The notes under the pieces: model-generated
Database searches by the model: none
Told to the model about the DNA's origin: nothing
The model's input: the letters and a program-made list of their open reading frames with translations, nothing else
Part shown: piece after piece, positions 45,857-56,996 of the stretch
Numbering within the stretch: position 1 is the stretch's first letter
How the letters are laid out: each line of letters begins with the position of its first letter
Position numbers and translations under genes: made by a program
Source: Cryptomeria japonica
Taxonomy: Eukaryota; Streptophyta; Pinopsida; Cupressales; Cupressaceae
Length of the DNA stretch: 64,000 nucleotides
Direction of reading: 5' to 3'
Assembly: GCF_030272615.1 (NCBI RefSeq)
Contig: NC_081409.1
Coordinates: 911,552,340 to 911,616,339, forward strand

Positions 45857-48564
45857 TTGTTTATGAGTCTTTGTTGAAGTTGAGTGAAAATGATGATGAG
45901 TTTTTGATGAAATGAGAGATTGATGATTGGTGAATTGTGTTGCATGTGGATCTCTAGCACTTTTAAGGTAGATGTAACCGAAATTCCTTCTTTGAATTGC
46001 TTGTTTGTTTGATAAGTTTTGATGTGATAAGGTGTAGAGAAATCTGAGATGTGTTACAGATTTAACTACCTAGTAATGAGAGGATTCACTCATGAACTAG
46101 TTTTAACCTGCGTAGATGTGTCTCTTAGGATGAGCTTATCCTAGATGTAGAAACAATCTAAAAGTGATGTGATGTGTTTGATTTCAAGCAATATCTAAAA
46201 GAGAACTTGGGACAAGAACCTCTTAATGTTTTGAGAGTTGGGACGGATTGATGATGAAGTGATGATGTATGAGTGAGATGATGGATGAAAATGTTTTCAA
46301 CTTCAATAAAAACTTTGCGTCACAAATGGGACAAACTCTACCTCTTCCCTTTCAGGTGTTGGAGGTATTTCTCGAGCTGTGTTGTAGGTGATGTAGACGT
46401 TTGGGAAGAAGTTGGGATCAATCTTTCCTCCTTGGTTTTTTTGTGATAACTCAGAACTCTATATTGCATAAAAACTCTGCGGTTCAATGATTCAGAATCA
46501 AATTCGTTTGTTTTTCCTTGAAGGTAGAGACGCATGTGACACAGAAAGACTCTATGTGAGACAAAGATTTGTCTATTTATATAGAAGAATTTACTCCTTT
46601 TGATCAAAGCCTTTGAGCTCAATGGTCTTCTTTTCAAGTTGATATTCTGATGACACTTCTTCTTTTGCAAGATGTGAAGAATGGTCATAAAATTTGACTC
46701 TTTGTTGTTTGTACCTTGTTTTTGATGTTTTTGGTTGTTTTGACAAATGTTTGGTTGGATGAATACTTTGTTTTTGGGAAGTGATTTTCTAATTTTTCTT
46801 TGACAAGAAAACAAAGCAAGCACACAAACACAAGAATGTTGCCCCAAAGGCACAAATGAGTATGGGTCTAGATCAACCCAATCTTTGGACTTGTATATGA
46901 CCCTTCCTTTAGATGTATTTTAAGGTGTATTTCCAAAGCCTGAAGTCGGCTCAATTTGCACTTGGTCTTTAAAACGAACACATTTCAAACACTTTTTATC
47001 CCTAAGGTCAAATGGCTAGTTGTGATAAATTTAGCCCACATCTTGATATTTCTTCAACTTTGGTACTACATACCTTATGAATCCCGCCTTGGCAGGTAAG
47101 GATGTGATATACTAAGTCTTGCACGAGCATAACAAATAGATGATCCCTATGATGGGGGAGTCGCCACTTTTATCAAGCCACAAGTGACTTTTCAAAAAGC
47201 TATGTTTCTACTCAAGGAAATATGTATGGTGAGTATCTTGGGAGCAAAACCATCTATGCTCTTGCACTAAATTATATCGCAAATATTCTCAATCAATAGA
47301 ACGGGTGGGCTACTACTTAAAGGTGTTTAGTCATGTTCGATGTTTTTGGACATAAGTTCATTCTGCAGTGACTCACTTAAGAGCCTTGTAACTGGTGGTG
47401 GGGCCCATTTGTCCTTTCGGCCAGTTACACTGTAGGAACAACTATACCCAAGGCTACAACTTTCGCTCACACTTGATTTCTATAGCGGCTCGAAGGATTT
47501 ACCGCTCAAGGTCGTTCCCAAGAGTGATGTGTCTCTTGGCAGACCTCTCTTAAAAAGATAAAATTTTGAGTGTTACTAACACTTTTCTCTTGCACCTAGG
47601 ACCACGAAAGCCAAGGGAGAGGATAGTGTGTGTTAGAAGTAGGACCACTCGACCAACTCTTTGCACAAGTGTGCCAAGCACGAAAAACACTTGTTCTTTT
47701 TAATCTATCATTGCAATGTGATCTAACTATTTGGAGATGTTGCTCCAACAATCATGGTGTTCTTTTTAATTTTCAAAGGCAATTGTTTGAGTAAACTAGA
47801 ATTTGAAAATCCTGGTCAACTTAATGAAAAACACGTTTGCATGAAGTAAAATTGCTTTAAAAATGAGACAAGTTGATTGTGAATTTTATTTGCACCAAAA
47901 ATGGAAGTGTGGATTGTGAGTTTTATCTTGATGCAAGAAATAAAATTTGCCTTGTTGATTTTAAGCACCAAAACGAAGTTTGTTTCCTAACTTGCAAAAA
48001 AATAAAGTTGTTTTTGTATAAGTTTGTGGTTCTTTTTACCTTGGAACAATGAAATTCTTTCTAAGAGCCCCAAACAAATGTGTGATTCTATTTTTTAAAA
48101 GCCCAAATTTGAAATGTGAAGTTAATTTTAAACCAAAATAAAAAGTGAATTCATTTTTAAAACCAACTTCAAAAACAAGTTAGTAAAAAATATAAATCTA
48201 CTTTTTAATCTAATTTAAATCTGCACAAAAGAGAAAAATAGTTAGTAAAATCCACCTATTTGGTGGGCTTCTACAAGCCTAATTTGTTTTTTGGTTTTTT
48301 TTTTTTTTTTTGGTTACAAGGTGATTTGTACAACGTTTTGTTACAATAGCGCTAGTTTGCGTTTGAACAGAGGCGCTATTTAACACAAACGCACTAAAAG
48401 AAAGGGAAAGACAGAGAAGGCAAAAGCACTGAAACAGGGTGAATAGCGCCAAAATAATGTCAAACGCACCAAAACAGTGTCAAAAGCGCAACCTGTGTGA
48501 CATTTTCAACATTCAAACATGTTATTGGTTAAAAAAAAAAAAATTGACCTTTTTGGTGTTTGGA
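45857..48564 (-). other. Gypsy B 5' leader
   Basis: 2.7 kb between primer site and gag on the minus strand. A 171-codon open stretch (46853-46338) is Lys/Ser/Gln-rich with no family signal. A run of about 20 T lies near 48298-48311 and an A run near 48531-48542. The long leader is normal for large Tat-like elements. Confidence 0.6.
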
Positions 48565-48582
48565 TTCACGTCGGGTTCACCA
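48565..48582 (-). promoter_or_regulatory. Putative primer-binding site, gypsy B
   Basis: On the minus strand TGGTGAACCCGACGTGAA starts two bases after the 5' LTR. These 18 bases are identical to the start of the element C site (30321-30340, 58186-58205). The cognate tRNA is not recognised. Confidence 0.72.
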
Positions 48583-48584
48583 AA

Positions 48585-50391
48585 TGATGCTATCCAAAAA
48601 GGATTAGAAAATCTGTTTGATGGCAACACACACAAGAGCACAAGAAACAAACGTTAGTGTTAGCAACAAAAGATTATCCTAAACAGGCATATCAAGAGAG
48701 ATATTAAGCATGAAATAGAAAGCATATAAACATAGAATAAAATAGCTAATCAAGATGCTCATAGTTGCTCCTCCCTTGTTCCTCTCCTCTCCAAGTCCCA
48801 AATGAGTGTAGCTCTCAGCTTTTAGCACTAGCCATGGATGCCATATGGAGATTCAAGATGATTGAAATATGATAAACAAATGCTATGCAAGTGTAGACAA
48901 TGATGCTATGAAAAAGCTCTATGCTAATACCTGTATAACAACAATACTCTAATGCTTTCCTTTTTTGCTTGAGGAGAAGGGTTCTATTTATAGAAGAAAT
49001 GGGGAAATGAAGGGTTAAGATTGAATGATTTAATCAAGGGCCAAGTTTGAAAGTTGGGGATCCATGTGCACAATTGGCACCAATAAAATGGTGACAAGTG
49101 TCAACATAGGATTGGGTTGAGAGAAGAGGTTGGAGGCATTAAAGGCCTGAGAAGACCTCATGGTTATCTAGAGGCTAAGGGTCAAGTCCAAATTAAGATT
49201 ACCCACTGGATTAAGAGTTAATCCAAGGATAAACCTTTGTGCAAATGTTTAAGAGATAATCATGGTCAAAGCATTAATGGCCTGATGAGACCTTTGGGTT
49301 GGGTAGAGGTTGAGTCAAAACAAATGTTTTAACCATGTGGGAGGGTTTGAGGTAGCCATTAATGGTTATTGGAGACTTTGGGGATTAAGTGGTTGAAGGT
49401 TGAAAGCCTTCAATGGTTATCAAAGACTTTGAGCCATTTAGTGGTTGAAGGTTGAAAGCCTTTAATGGTTATCAAAGACTTTGAGCCATTTAGTGGTTGA
49501 AGGTTGAAAGCCTTCAATGGTTATCAAAGACTTTGAGGGTTTGAGAAGTGACTTCCCTTTTGCTTAGGAATGTGACAAAGTTTAGAGAAGGGGTTAGGTT
49601 ATTTAGAAGTGATTAGAAAATTCTAGAAGGGGTTTAGGCATGCAAGTGGATTTTGTAGGAAAATGCAAGTGGGAGAAATTTTGGTATTTTCAATTAAAAT
49701 AAAATCATTTATTTCAATTAAATGGTGTAATTTGCATTTGGATAAATATTCAAATAAATATTAATTTATTTAAATGAGAAAAAGAAAGGTAAAGCATTAA
49801 AATGCTTGAAGACTTTGAGGGAAACCATTAAAGGCTTGAAGACTTTAAGGAAAACCATTAAAGTCTTAAGAAGACTTTAGAAGGAAGCCATCAAGTTTGA
49901 AAACTTTAAAGCCATCAAGTTTGAAAACTTTTAAAGCCATCAAGTTTTGAAGACTTTAAGGGAAACCATTAAAGGTTTCAAGTGGGTGATGATAAATAGG
50001 ATTTTAAATAAATAATTTATTTAAAATAGTTGTGCAACTTGCATTTGTAGGAAAATGTAAGTGGGTGAGGATAAAGGTGATTTAAATAAATGTTAATTTA
50101 TTTAAATGTGAGAGGTGGGATTTTGGGGGATTTAAATAAATATTAATTTAATTTATTTAAATGTGAGAGAAGATTTAATTAAATAAATATGATTTATTTA
50201 TTTAATTAATGGTCTGAATTTGGTTAAGTGAATTAAATCAAATAAATTGAATAATTTATTTAATTAATAGGAGAAGAGGGTTAAGATGAATTAATTAAAT
50301 ATTAATTTAATTAATTCATTAATTGATGGTTAAATAATCAAATAAATACTAAGTATTCATTTAATTAAGTGGACAGATTTATGTGACTACA
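48585..50391 (-). repeat. Gypsy B 5' LTR
   Basis: 1807 bp. It carries an 80-bp segment near 49990-50070 that the partner lacks. Reverse-strand TATAAAT is at 48986-48992, and the 52-bp tandem repeat is at 49388-49540. Confidence 0.92.
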
Positions 50392-50396
50392 TGTAG

Positions 50397-50950
50397 TAAA
50401 GAGGATATTCCAGTATTTGCAAGGAACAACAGAATATGGCTTATGGTATTGTAGAGATGATGACTTCCCTTTATGTGCATATACTGATTCAGATTGGGCA
50501 GGAGATACTGATGATAGGAAGAGCACTTCTGGTGGAGCTTTCTTTCTTAGAAAGAAACTGGTTTCATGGATCAGAAAAAAATAGTCATGCATTTCTTTAT
50601 CTATTGCAGAAGCTGAGTATGTTGCAACAATAACTAATTGCACTCAAGTCTTGTGGATGAAGCAATTGTTGAAGGATATCAAGGTAAATTGTAGTGAACT
50701 GGTAGTTATCTATTGTGATAACTCTGCAGCCACTGACATGTCTAAGAATCTGGTATTTCACTCTAAGACTAAGCACATATCAATAAAGTATAACTTTCTG
50801 AAGGACAAGGTGGAAGAAAATGAAGTCAAATTGGTTTATGTGAACACAAAAGAGAAGATTGTTGATATATTCACTAAACCGTTGTCTAAGGAATCATTTG
50901 AGTATTTGAGAGACAAGTTAGGGGTTTTTGCCCCTCCGACAGAGACTTGA
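50397..50950 (+). pseudogene. pol: Copia RNase H
   Basis: End of the copia polyprotein after gypsy B. KRIFQYLQGTTEYGLWY leads in; YTDSDWAGDTDDRKSTSGG holds the first Asp near 50478; IAEAEYVA near 50605 holds the Glu; YCDNSAA near 50715 holds an Asp; and TKHISIKYNFLKDKV with VDIFTKPL near 50870 closes the domain. A TAG near 50582, where copia elements usually have Gln before SC, interrupts it. The stop is at 50948-50950. Confidence 0.9.
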
Positions 50951-51295
50951 TTGATGCAGTTTGGCATCAGTCCAACGTGCATTATCAGAGATACTATTCA
51001 TTCTAGCACTGATGAGTGGTGCTACTACTCAGGGGGAGTAGTCAACCTTGAGATTCATAGGCTTATATCATTGCTTTGATATTTTTGTCAGATTTTTGGC
51101 ATTGATGTCAAAGGGGGAGTGATAGTGATGTGAAAAATAAATTCAAAACTTTACAAAGATATTATTCACAGGGGGAGAGTTATTGATATTCAGGAGATTG
51201 TTGGTTGTCTTCCACAAGGGGAGACTTATTTGGCATTTCTTGGTACTTAGATTTTTTTCACATCTAGTGTTGCCATCAATGCCAAAGGGGGAGAT
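50951..51295 (+). promoter_or_regulatory. Copia 3' untranslated region with purine tracts
   Basis: The true polypurine tract aaagggggagat lies at 51284-51295 against the 3' LTR. Four more gggggag-type tracts precede it, at about 51031, 51112, 51171 and 51217. Multiple tracts are common upstream of plant copia 3' LTRs. Confidence 0.75.
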
Positions 51296-52555
51296 TGTTG
51301 GCATTATGGATGAAATGATTATGTGTTGCATTGATGTTTTGTCATTGATGTCAACACTAGTTGTTATGGTTGGCTACCGACAGACAGGTTTTGGCTACCT
51401 AGCAGAAGATCTAGTGTTACCGGCAGAAGGGACTATCTGTTGGATACTTCTAACATGTTTGGATTAATGGATGTTTGATTTTATGTGTTACATGTTCCTG
51501 GAGTATGTTTTGGTCAGTTGGTATTGACTTGGTGATCGATTCTATCATACACTCTTGTAAACCCTTATCGACATGGGTTTAAGGTTTTACTGGTAGAGCT
51601 TTTATTGAGAATCTTAGACAGGATGCATAAGTGGTGTTGGTGCGGCTTCTAGATGGATTTCAGCATGCTGAAGATGTTCTTTGATCGTGCCTCAACTGAT
51701 TGAAGATATCGCTTTGGCGTAGTGGACCCAGATTAGGTCTAGTACCTATCTAGGTTATGGACCGGTTTCATGTTAACATGTTCTCTACATGTTACCGGGA
51801 TGATTTATGGATTGGTTATTATTGTTTTGGTCTCAAGCCGACATGGCATATCATTGTAATATGGATGTATGTAATGATCTTATTGTTATATCTTTTAGGT
51901 GGCTGACCTAATTGGTTTAGGCCTTAGTGTTGGTATAAATTGATGTAAGATCTCATTGTAGATTATGGTATGGGAATGGAAATGTAATATCATATGCGAA
52001 GGAGTTTTGGTCGATCATTGAGGATCGAATTGGGTTTAAAGAAGAGGTCAAAGGCCTCTGGTATTGAGCTTAACCAAGACTGTAATCAGGCATGGCAGAT
52101 GCTATCTTTGGCAGTTCATTCTTCTGGATTGTTGTCCAATTATCTCGAGGTGGTTATAAACTCTCTGTAGTCAGTGAGACTCTTTTGTAATGAGCAGTAC
52201 GCTCTAGGCAGTGTGCCTTCCCGCATGTGCAAGCCCCTCATTGTATCACATACTTTCTGCAGAAGTATCATCTGACTGTGGGTAGGCTTCCCACCATGGT
52301 TTTTCCCTTTCCGGGTTTTTCACGTACAAATCATGGTGTTATGTGGTATGGTTGCATTGTGTTGATTATTTATTTTATTGTTAAGTTGTATTGTTTACCA
52401 GCATCTGTTTCTGCCGATATATGTTTCTTCTATTCTGGTACTTAATGTTAATATGCTCCGGTTAAAGGTTATTAAGTGGTTTGAGTGATATAATTTGTTA
52501 ACAACTGATTCACCCCCCCCCCCCCCCTCTTAGTTGTTCACCGGTTATCCTAGAA
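51296..52555 (+). repeat. Copia 3' LTR
   Basis: 1260 bp matching 2608-3873 with several percent divergence. It has a 15-C run at 52513-52527, ends tcctagaa (5' copy: tcctaaca), and is followed by TSD actag at 52556-52560. Confidence 0.92.
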
Positions 52556-52560
52556 ACTAG

Positions 52561-53012
52561 AATCTCCATCATCAATATATCGAACCTTAAGAACACACGT
52601 TGAATTGACTGTCAAACTGAAATATTCACTTGCAGACCTCCAAATCATGAACCATCTGAATTGAGGACACGTATGAACGTCCCAAACACTCTACCGAATC
52701 TGCAAACCAAGATAATGAAATTCCGGAGCAATGCAGAGAAAAATCCAGAATACCAAATAACACGAACAACTGAATAACCAACCTCAATACCAGATCACAC
52801 AACTCGATCAAAATATCATGCAGACCATTGAAACTTTAGTTGAATCAACTAGAGATAAGTATCTGTAAACTCATTAAACCGCAACAACTCAACTACAACA
52901 CATTGGCCAAACCGACTCATTTAATCTAACTGCAACACTGGAGTACACAAAAGAGTATGTTGACATCAATCACAACACATCATTCCAACAAACTTCTAAG
53001 CAATATCCAACA
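52561..53012 (-). mobile_element. Solo LTR (copia-type), right part
   Basis: Remaining 452 bp of the LTR that begins at 1710. On the minus strand it starts tgttggatattgc and shares gatgtgttg and gatgtcaaca motifs with the copia 5' LTR start. It is followed by TSD attta at 53013-53017. Confidence 0.78.
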
Positions 53013-53017
53013 ATTTA

Positions 53018-53401
53018 TGCAATTACATTTTGACATTTATTTATTTTATAGATTATGTTGAGGTGAAAAATTAAATGTATGGTTAATGTTTTAGATTTTT
53101 TAAAAGTAATTGGCATTTTTAAAAATTGGATGGATTTTTTCTTTAAAGAATTATTTCAAATTTATTATTTATAAAAATGAAAAAAATAATTTGTTGAATT
53201 GTAGATCATGTGTAAGGAAAAAAATTAAGTGTTTGTAATGTTTTTGTTATTTTTTTTGTAATAGGAAATTTAATCTTTCTAATAATTTTATTAGTCCTTA
53301 AACATAAGATTCTATAGAAAAATAATAATTTGTATATTTTTTTTCACATGTTAAAATTTTTAAATAAGACAACTTTCAATACAAATGGCTAGTGTTTAAG
53401 G
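53018..53401. other. AT-rich spacer
   Basis: Very AT-rich, with T and A runs and no open frame or element signal. Confidence 0.6.
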
Positions 53402-53986
53402 TTGATAACTAAAATGCTACGTAACACGTTGCAAAACATGTGTAAGGTATTAGATTTAACATATAATGAAACATTGCTTGTTAATGGGCCTAAAAGGGTT
53501 AATCCTTTAAAAGAAGCAACTAAACAGATTGTTTGCTCACCTCTAGAGAAGGATTGGATTAAAGTAAACATTGATGGGGTTGTGTGAGGGAATCCATGTC
53601 CCTTCAGAGCTAGTTGTGTGGCGAGAAATTGCCATGGTTTTATTTTGGCTAGGTGCATTCAAGGTTTAGGGGTGGGTACGAACAACGAAGCTAAAGCAAA
53701 CACCACTCTATTGGTGATCCAATTGGAAAGAAAGATGGGGGTGGTGAATCTTCACTTCAAAGGAGATTCACAAATAATAGTACATGCTATACTGAAAGGG
53801 GAATCTACTTACTGGAAGATCGACAAAACTATTTAGAGTATCAAACGCCAGCTAACAGTGTTTCAAAAATTCAAAGTATCCCATGTGCTAAGTGATGGTA
53901 ACCAGAATGCAGATGTGCAACCCAAAGAGGCAGTTGAACTACAAAATGATAAAATCAAATGGTATAATGAAAAGCCAATTGTTTAG
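53402..53986 (+). pseudogene. RNase H-like (RVT_3) domain remnant
   Basis: Reads WIKVNIDGVV, stop, GNPCPFRASCVARN, then GTNNEAKANTTLLVI, HFKGDSQIIVHAIL, another stop, and SHVLSDGNQNAD, ending at a TAG near 53983. The acids of the RVT_3 fold (IDG, NEA, GDS, NAD) are all visible, but at least two stops kill it. This domain occurs at the 3' end of plant LINE elements and in host RNase H-like genes; no RT is visible upstream. It is a diverged duplicate of the fragment at 1-224. Confidence 0.65.
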
Positions 53987-55600
53987 GAAGCGAGGTAAAA
54001 ATGGAAGGTTTGAAATCGCACTAGTGTTTTTAGAAGGTTGAATCCGCCTTATAAAAAATGAGCTATCCTTCACATTAATGAGGATGAGGTGGTTTGTAAA
54101 TCGATGAGATTTGTTTTTAAGGCTCAAGACTGATGAGGAAGAAGAAGAATTTACATCACTCATGTGAATCTTTGAGGTGGGATCGGATGAAGTACTACAA
54201 GAAATTGTAAGGGGCATGCATTAATGGTGATGGCGGTGGTGGTGGATGTTTCAATACAAACTTAATTTGAATTATGTGGTTGAATTGGCTGCAATACTCA
54301 AATATTTCTAATTCTGCCAGAAAGAACAACCATAGTGTTTAATGAGTCTAAATTTTTAGATCCCATCCTAGTTGGTGAGGACAAGGGTGAGAGCCATTTA
54401 TGGTTCATAAATGTTGTAGACATCTAAAATTAATTAAATTAAATATTTAATTAATTTAGCCTTTCTACATAATTAATTAATTTAATTATGTTTATCCTTA
54501 TTCTTCTCAAAATTAATTTAATCAAATATAATTAATTTTGTCACTATAGTCCAATAGTTAATTTGCCAATAAATTAATTATTTTCCCATTCTTCTAAAAT
54601 TATCCAAATTATTAATTCTCCTCAAATTCTTCTTAGTTAATTAATTTTAATTAATTAACCCAGTCATGTGATTCCTACAAATCACTTCTTCTAATGTTCG
54701 CTTAGCCTAATTGATTCTTCTAGAACCATGATTAACATTATCCTCCAATTTCATATTCATCCACTCATTCTCTCTCCTCATTTCAAATCCTCCTAACTTT
54801 CCCACTTGCACTCTAATCCGTCATTAATCCATCTAATCACTCCTCTTAATCATTTACACAATCCTATAAATCCCCAAGATTAGGAGCAAGTCAACTTCTT
54901 GCCATAAATGGTTTGTCCCTCTTCATTCTCCAAACCTTAAATGCAACCACTTTGGTCATGTCAAAGGATTTCAAATCCTTTGCATATTCCCATGCCCTAT
55001 CTTCCCAAGGAATTTTCAATTCCTTTTTACTCTTCCAATGTGCCTAGGGATCTCTTCCCCATGCACCTAGAGGAGTGTGGAGACAAGAAAGGCCTTTATG
55101 GAAAATCTCTTGGTCTCCACACCTTGTCCTCTCAATCCTTCCCATCACTTTCCTTCAATATACAACCTCCATTTTAAATCAATCTTGGCCCTCCATTTTT
55201 ACCTCCACCAATCTATAAATTGGAGTCTCCTCTCTTCATTTCCATATCCCATCCTTGTGCAATCTCATGTTGTCATTTTCAGCTTAGAAATCTCCCTTTA
55301 AGCATCCATATCATGCCCAAATCATCCCACAGTTAGTTATTTTACATCCATCATTCCATCTATCAAGAATTATCCTTCTTCTTGTTGTTGTTGTAGTGGA
55401 GAGAACTCCACATCCCTAATCAAGAACCAATCCAAACAAGCAAAGGAGGGGCGCATTCTTTCCTTCGCCGAAGGTTCATATTGAGGGAGGAGGAAGGTAT
55501 AATCTTTTATTTTCCATGTCTTTTGAGTTATTAGGTATTTTTATGTTTGTTTATGCATTTGAATGACTAACCACCTTTCCTCATCTCCAAATGCTTTCTT
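53987..55600. other. Non-coding, partly LTR-like AT-rich DNA
   Basis: No gene. From 54415 (tgtagacatctaaaattaat) the composition resembles an LTR: repeated ttaattaa motifs, tataaat at about 54866 and 55212, then a CT-rich stretch and a small hairpin ttcgccgaagg near 55474. I could not find a matching end with a target-site duplication, so it is not called as an element. Confidence 0.4.
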
Positions 55601-55619
55601 CGCTAATTATTTGATAGTG

Positions 55620-56450
55620 TAGCTTTCTTGTGAGACAATAGTGATTGAAGTGGTGTGTAGGCTAGGCACTATTCTTTTGCATCTCTTTGAAGATTGGCAA
55701 ATTGAGTGTGCAAATCTAGGGTGTGAGTGGTATGGAGGCCAAATTCTCTTTGCAATCCTCCAAACAAATGGTAGCTTGTTGGGGACACATTTTGGACAAA
55801 ATATTGTCACATATTTTCTTATTTGAAGACCGTGACTTCATCAATTTTGCATCAAGATCATCCTGGGCGACGAGTACCTCAATGCCCAATTTTGCTACCA
55901 CACAAATGTGGACATTGCCTTAGTTTTTTTAGCTTGGTTCCTTGAATTGGAGTCGAGGGACACTACGAATTGGATCATGAACAACTATGTAAAAATGGAG
56001 TGGTGTCAAAGGCTTGAAAGGATCATAGGAATGACAAGAGACAGTGAGGGATTTGTTTGCCCTGGTGGTGATTGGCTTCATGCGAGTGAGTTTGCACCTC
56101 CTTTGAGGCCTTTCCTCCTTTGAAGTGCCAATTGCAACAAGGAGGTGCGTAGGGCCTCAACTTAGATAGGCATTAATTGTGTCAAGGCATACCTCAGGTC
56201 AAGGGAAGCACATAGCATCAGAGAGGAGCTTGCTAAATGGGGGCCACAATGAAAATCTAGTGCAAACTGTGGTAGAATCTCCTGTCTGGCACAAATGTGG
56301 TAGACCAGTGGGTTTGATGAAGGCAAATAGGGTGCACTGCATGCTACTTGGGGAGTCTTGAAGCTGTAGGGAGGATGCAGAGAAAATGACCATTATTCTT
56401 GCACGAGTTGGGGTGGCAAACATGAAAGGGAAGGCGGTTTGAGAGGCAAG
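55620..56450 (+). pseudogene. Decayed coding remnant, unknown family
   Basis: Over about 800 bases, several plus-strand segments look protein-like. 55908-56123 gives LELESRDTTNWIMNNYVKM and GDWLHASEFAPPLRPF. A piece near 56200 gives SREAHSIREELAKWGPQ. Stops and shifts separate them. I do not recognise the family. The SIREELxKWG segment recurs near 386 in the window, also downstream of an RNase H-like fragment, suggesting both come from one repeated unit. Confidence 0.35.
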
Positions 56451-56996
56451 TTAAGATTTCTTTAGCATAGTTTGTTGTAGGTAATTGTACATGTCCAAGC
56501 ACATTTTGTATGTAGTTGCTTGGAAGTTATTAGTAGATATGCATTATAGACATATATGTTAGGAGACTAGTTTAATATATTTCATGCTATATTTGTAGAC
56601 TGTAGATTGTAAACTTATTTTCTAATATCAATATAAAGACCTATTAACTGATTAAAAAAACATATAATGAAACACTTTTTTCAAATTTATGAGTGGTGGT
56701 AGTTAGAGAATAGGAGGGCCTACAATGAATTAGATGAGAAGAAATCAAGTATGACATACTTAAAAATAATTTGTTATATATCAACAAGTATAGTTGAAAA
56801 AATAAATCATTTTGACTTGATCTCAATTAGTTTGTAGGCCTAACCCAAATAAAGACTTTATAAGCATGAATTTATTATTGAGTTTTGATCATACACATGC
56901 ATTTTAAAAACTTACTTGAGAATTTGATTTATTATAGAGAGGATGATTAGTTACTTGAGTTAGTACACTATGGAGCTTCAAGAGAAAGGATCTAAT
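56451..56996. other. Non-coding spacer before element C copy 2
   Basis: No gene. A gaggcaagtta motif near 56440 and an A-rich end near 56610-56660 resemble 589-600 and 795-830. The five bases before element C are ctaat (56992-56996), its expected TSD; the partner lies outside the window. Confidence 0.5.

Larger units (their letters stand above)
22723..50391 (-). mobile_element. Ty3/gypsy element B (Tat-like), interrupted
   Basis: Minus-strand element between the copia RT and RNase H coding parts. TSD tgtag is at 22718-22722 and 50392-50396. LTRs are 22723-24449 (its 3' LTR) and 48585-50391 (its 5' LTR), with few differences (about 12 seen by eye). Without element C it is about 16.0 kb. It has the same coding order as A, including a G-patch-like segment and a second RNase H-like domain. 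It is broken by several stops, most of them TAG or TGA where CAG or CGA is expected. Confidence 0.93.
2608..52555 (+). mobile_element. Ty1/copia retrotransposon, interrupted twice
   Basis: Complete but inactive element with 1266-bp and 1260-bp LTRs, PBS, gag, protease, integrase, RT and RNase H in copia order (integrase before RT), a purine tract, and TSD actag. Once gypsy A (5691-20839) and gypsy B (22723-50391) and their duplicated target bases are removed, its own length is about 7.1 kb. Its reading frame has several stops and shifts. LTR divergence is several percent by eye, making it older than both insertions. Confidence 0.93.

Noticed and set aside
46338-46853. 171-codon minus-strand open stretch upstream of B gag.
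   Set aside because: Lys/Ser/Gln-rich, no recognisable domain, lies in the untranslated leader.
54415-55904. Solo LTR candidate: starts tgtagaca, with aatgt before it and aatgt after a CA at 55904.
   Set aside because: A protein-like reading runs straight through 55904 without a break (NAQFCYHTNVDIALVF), so the proposed right end is inside a coding remnant. The five-base match is likely chance.
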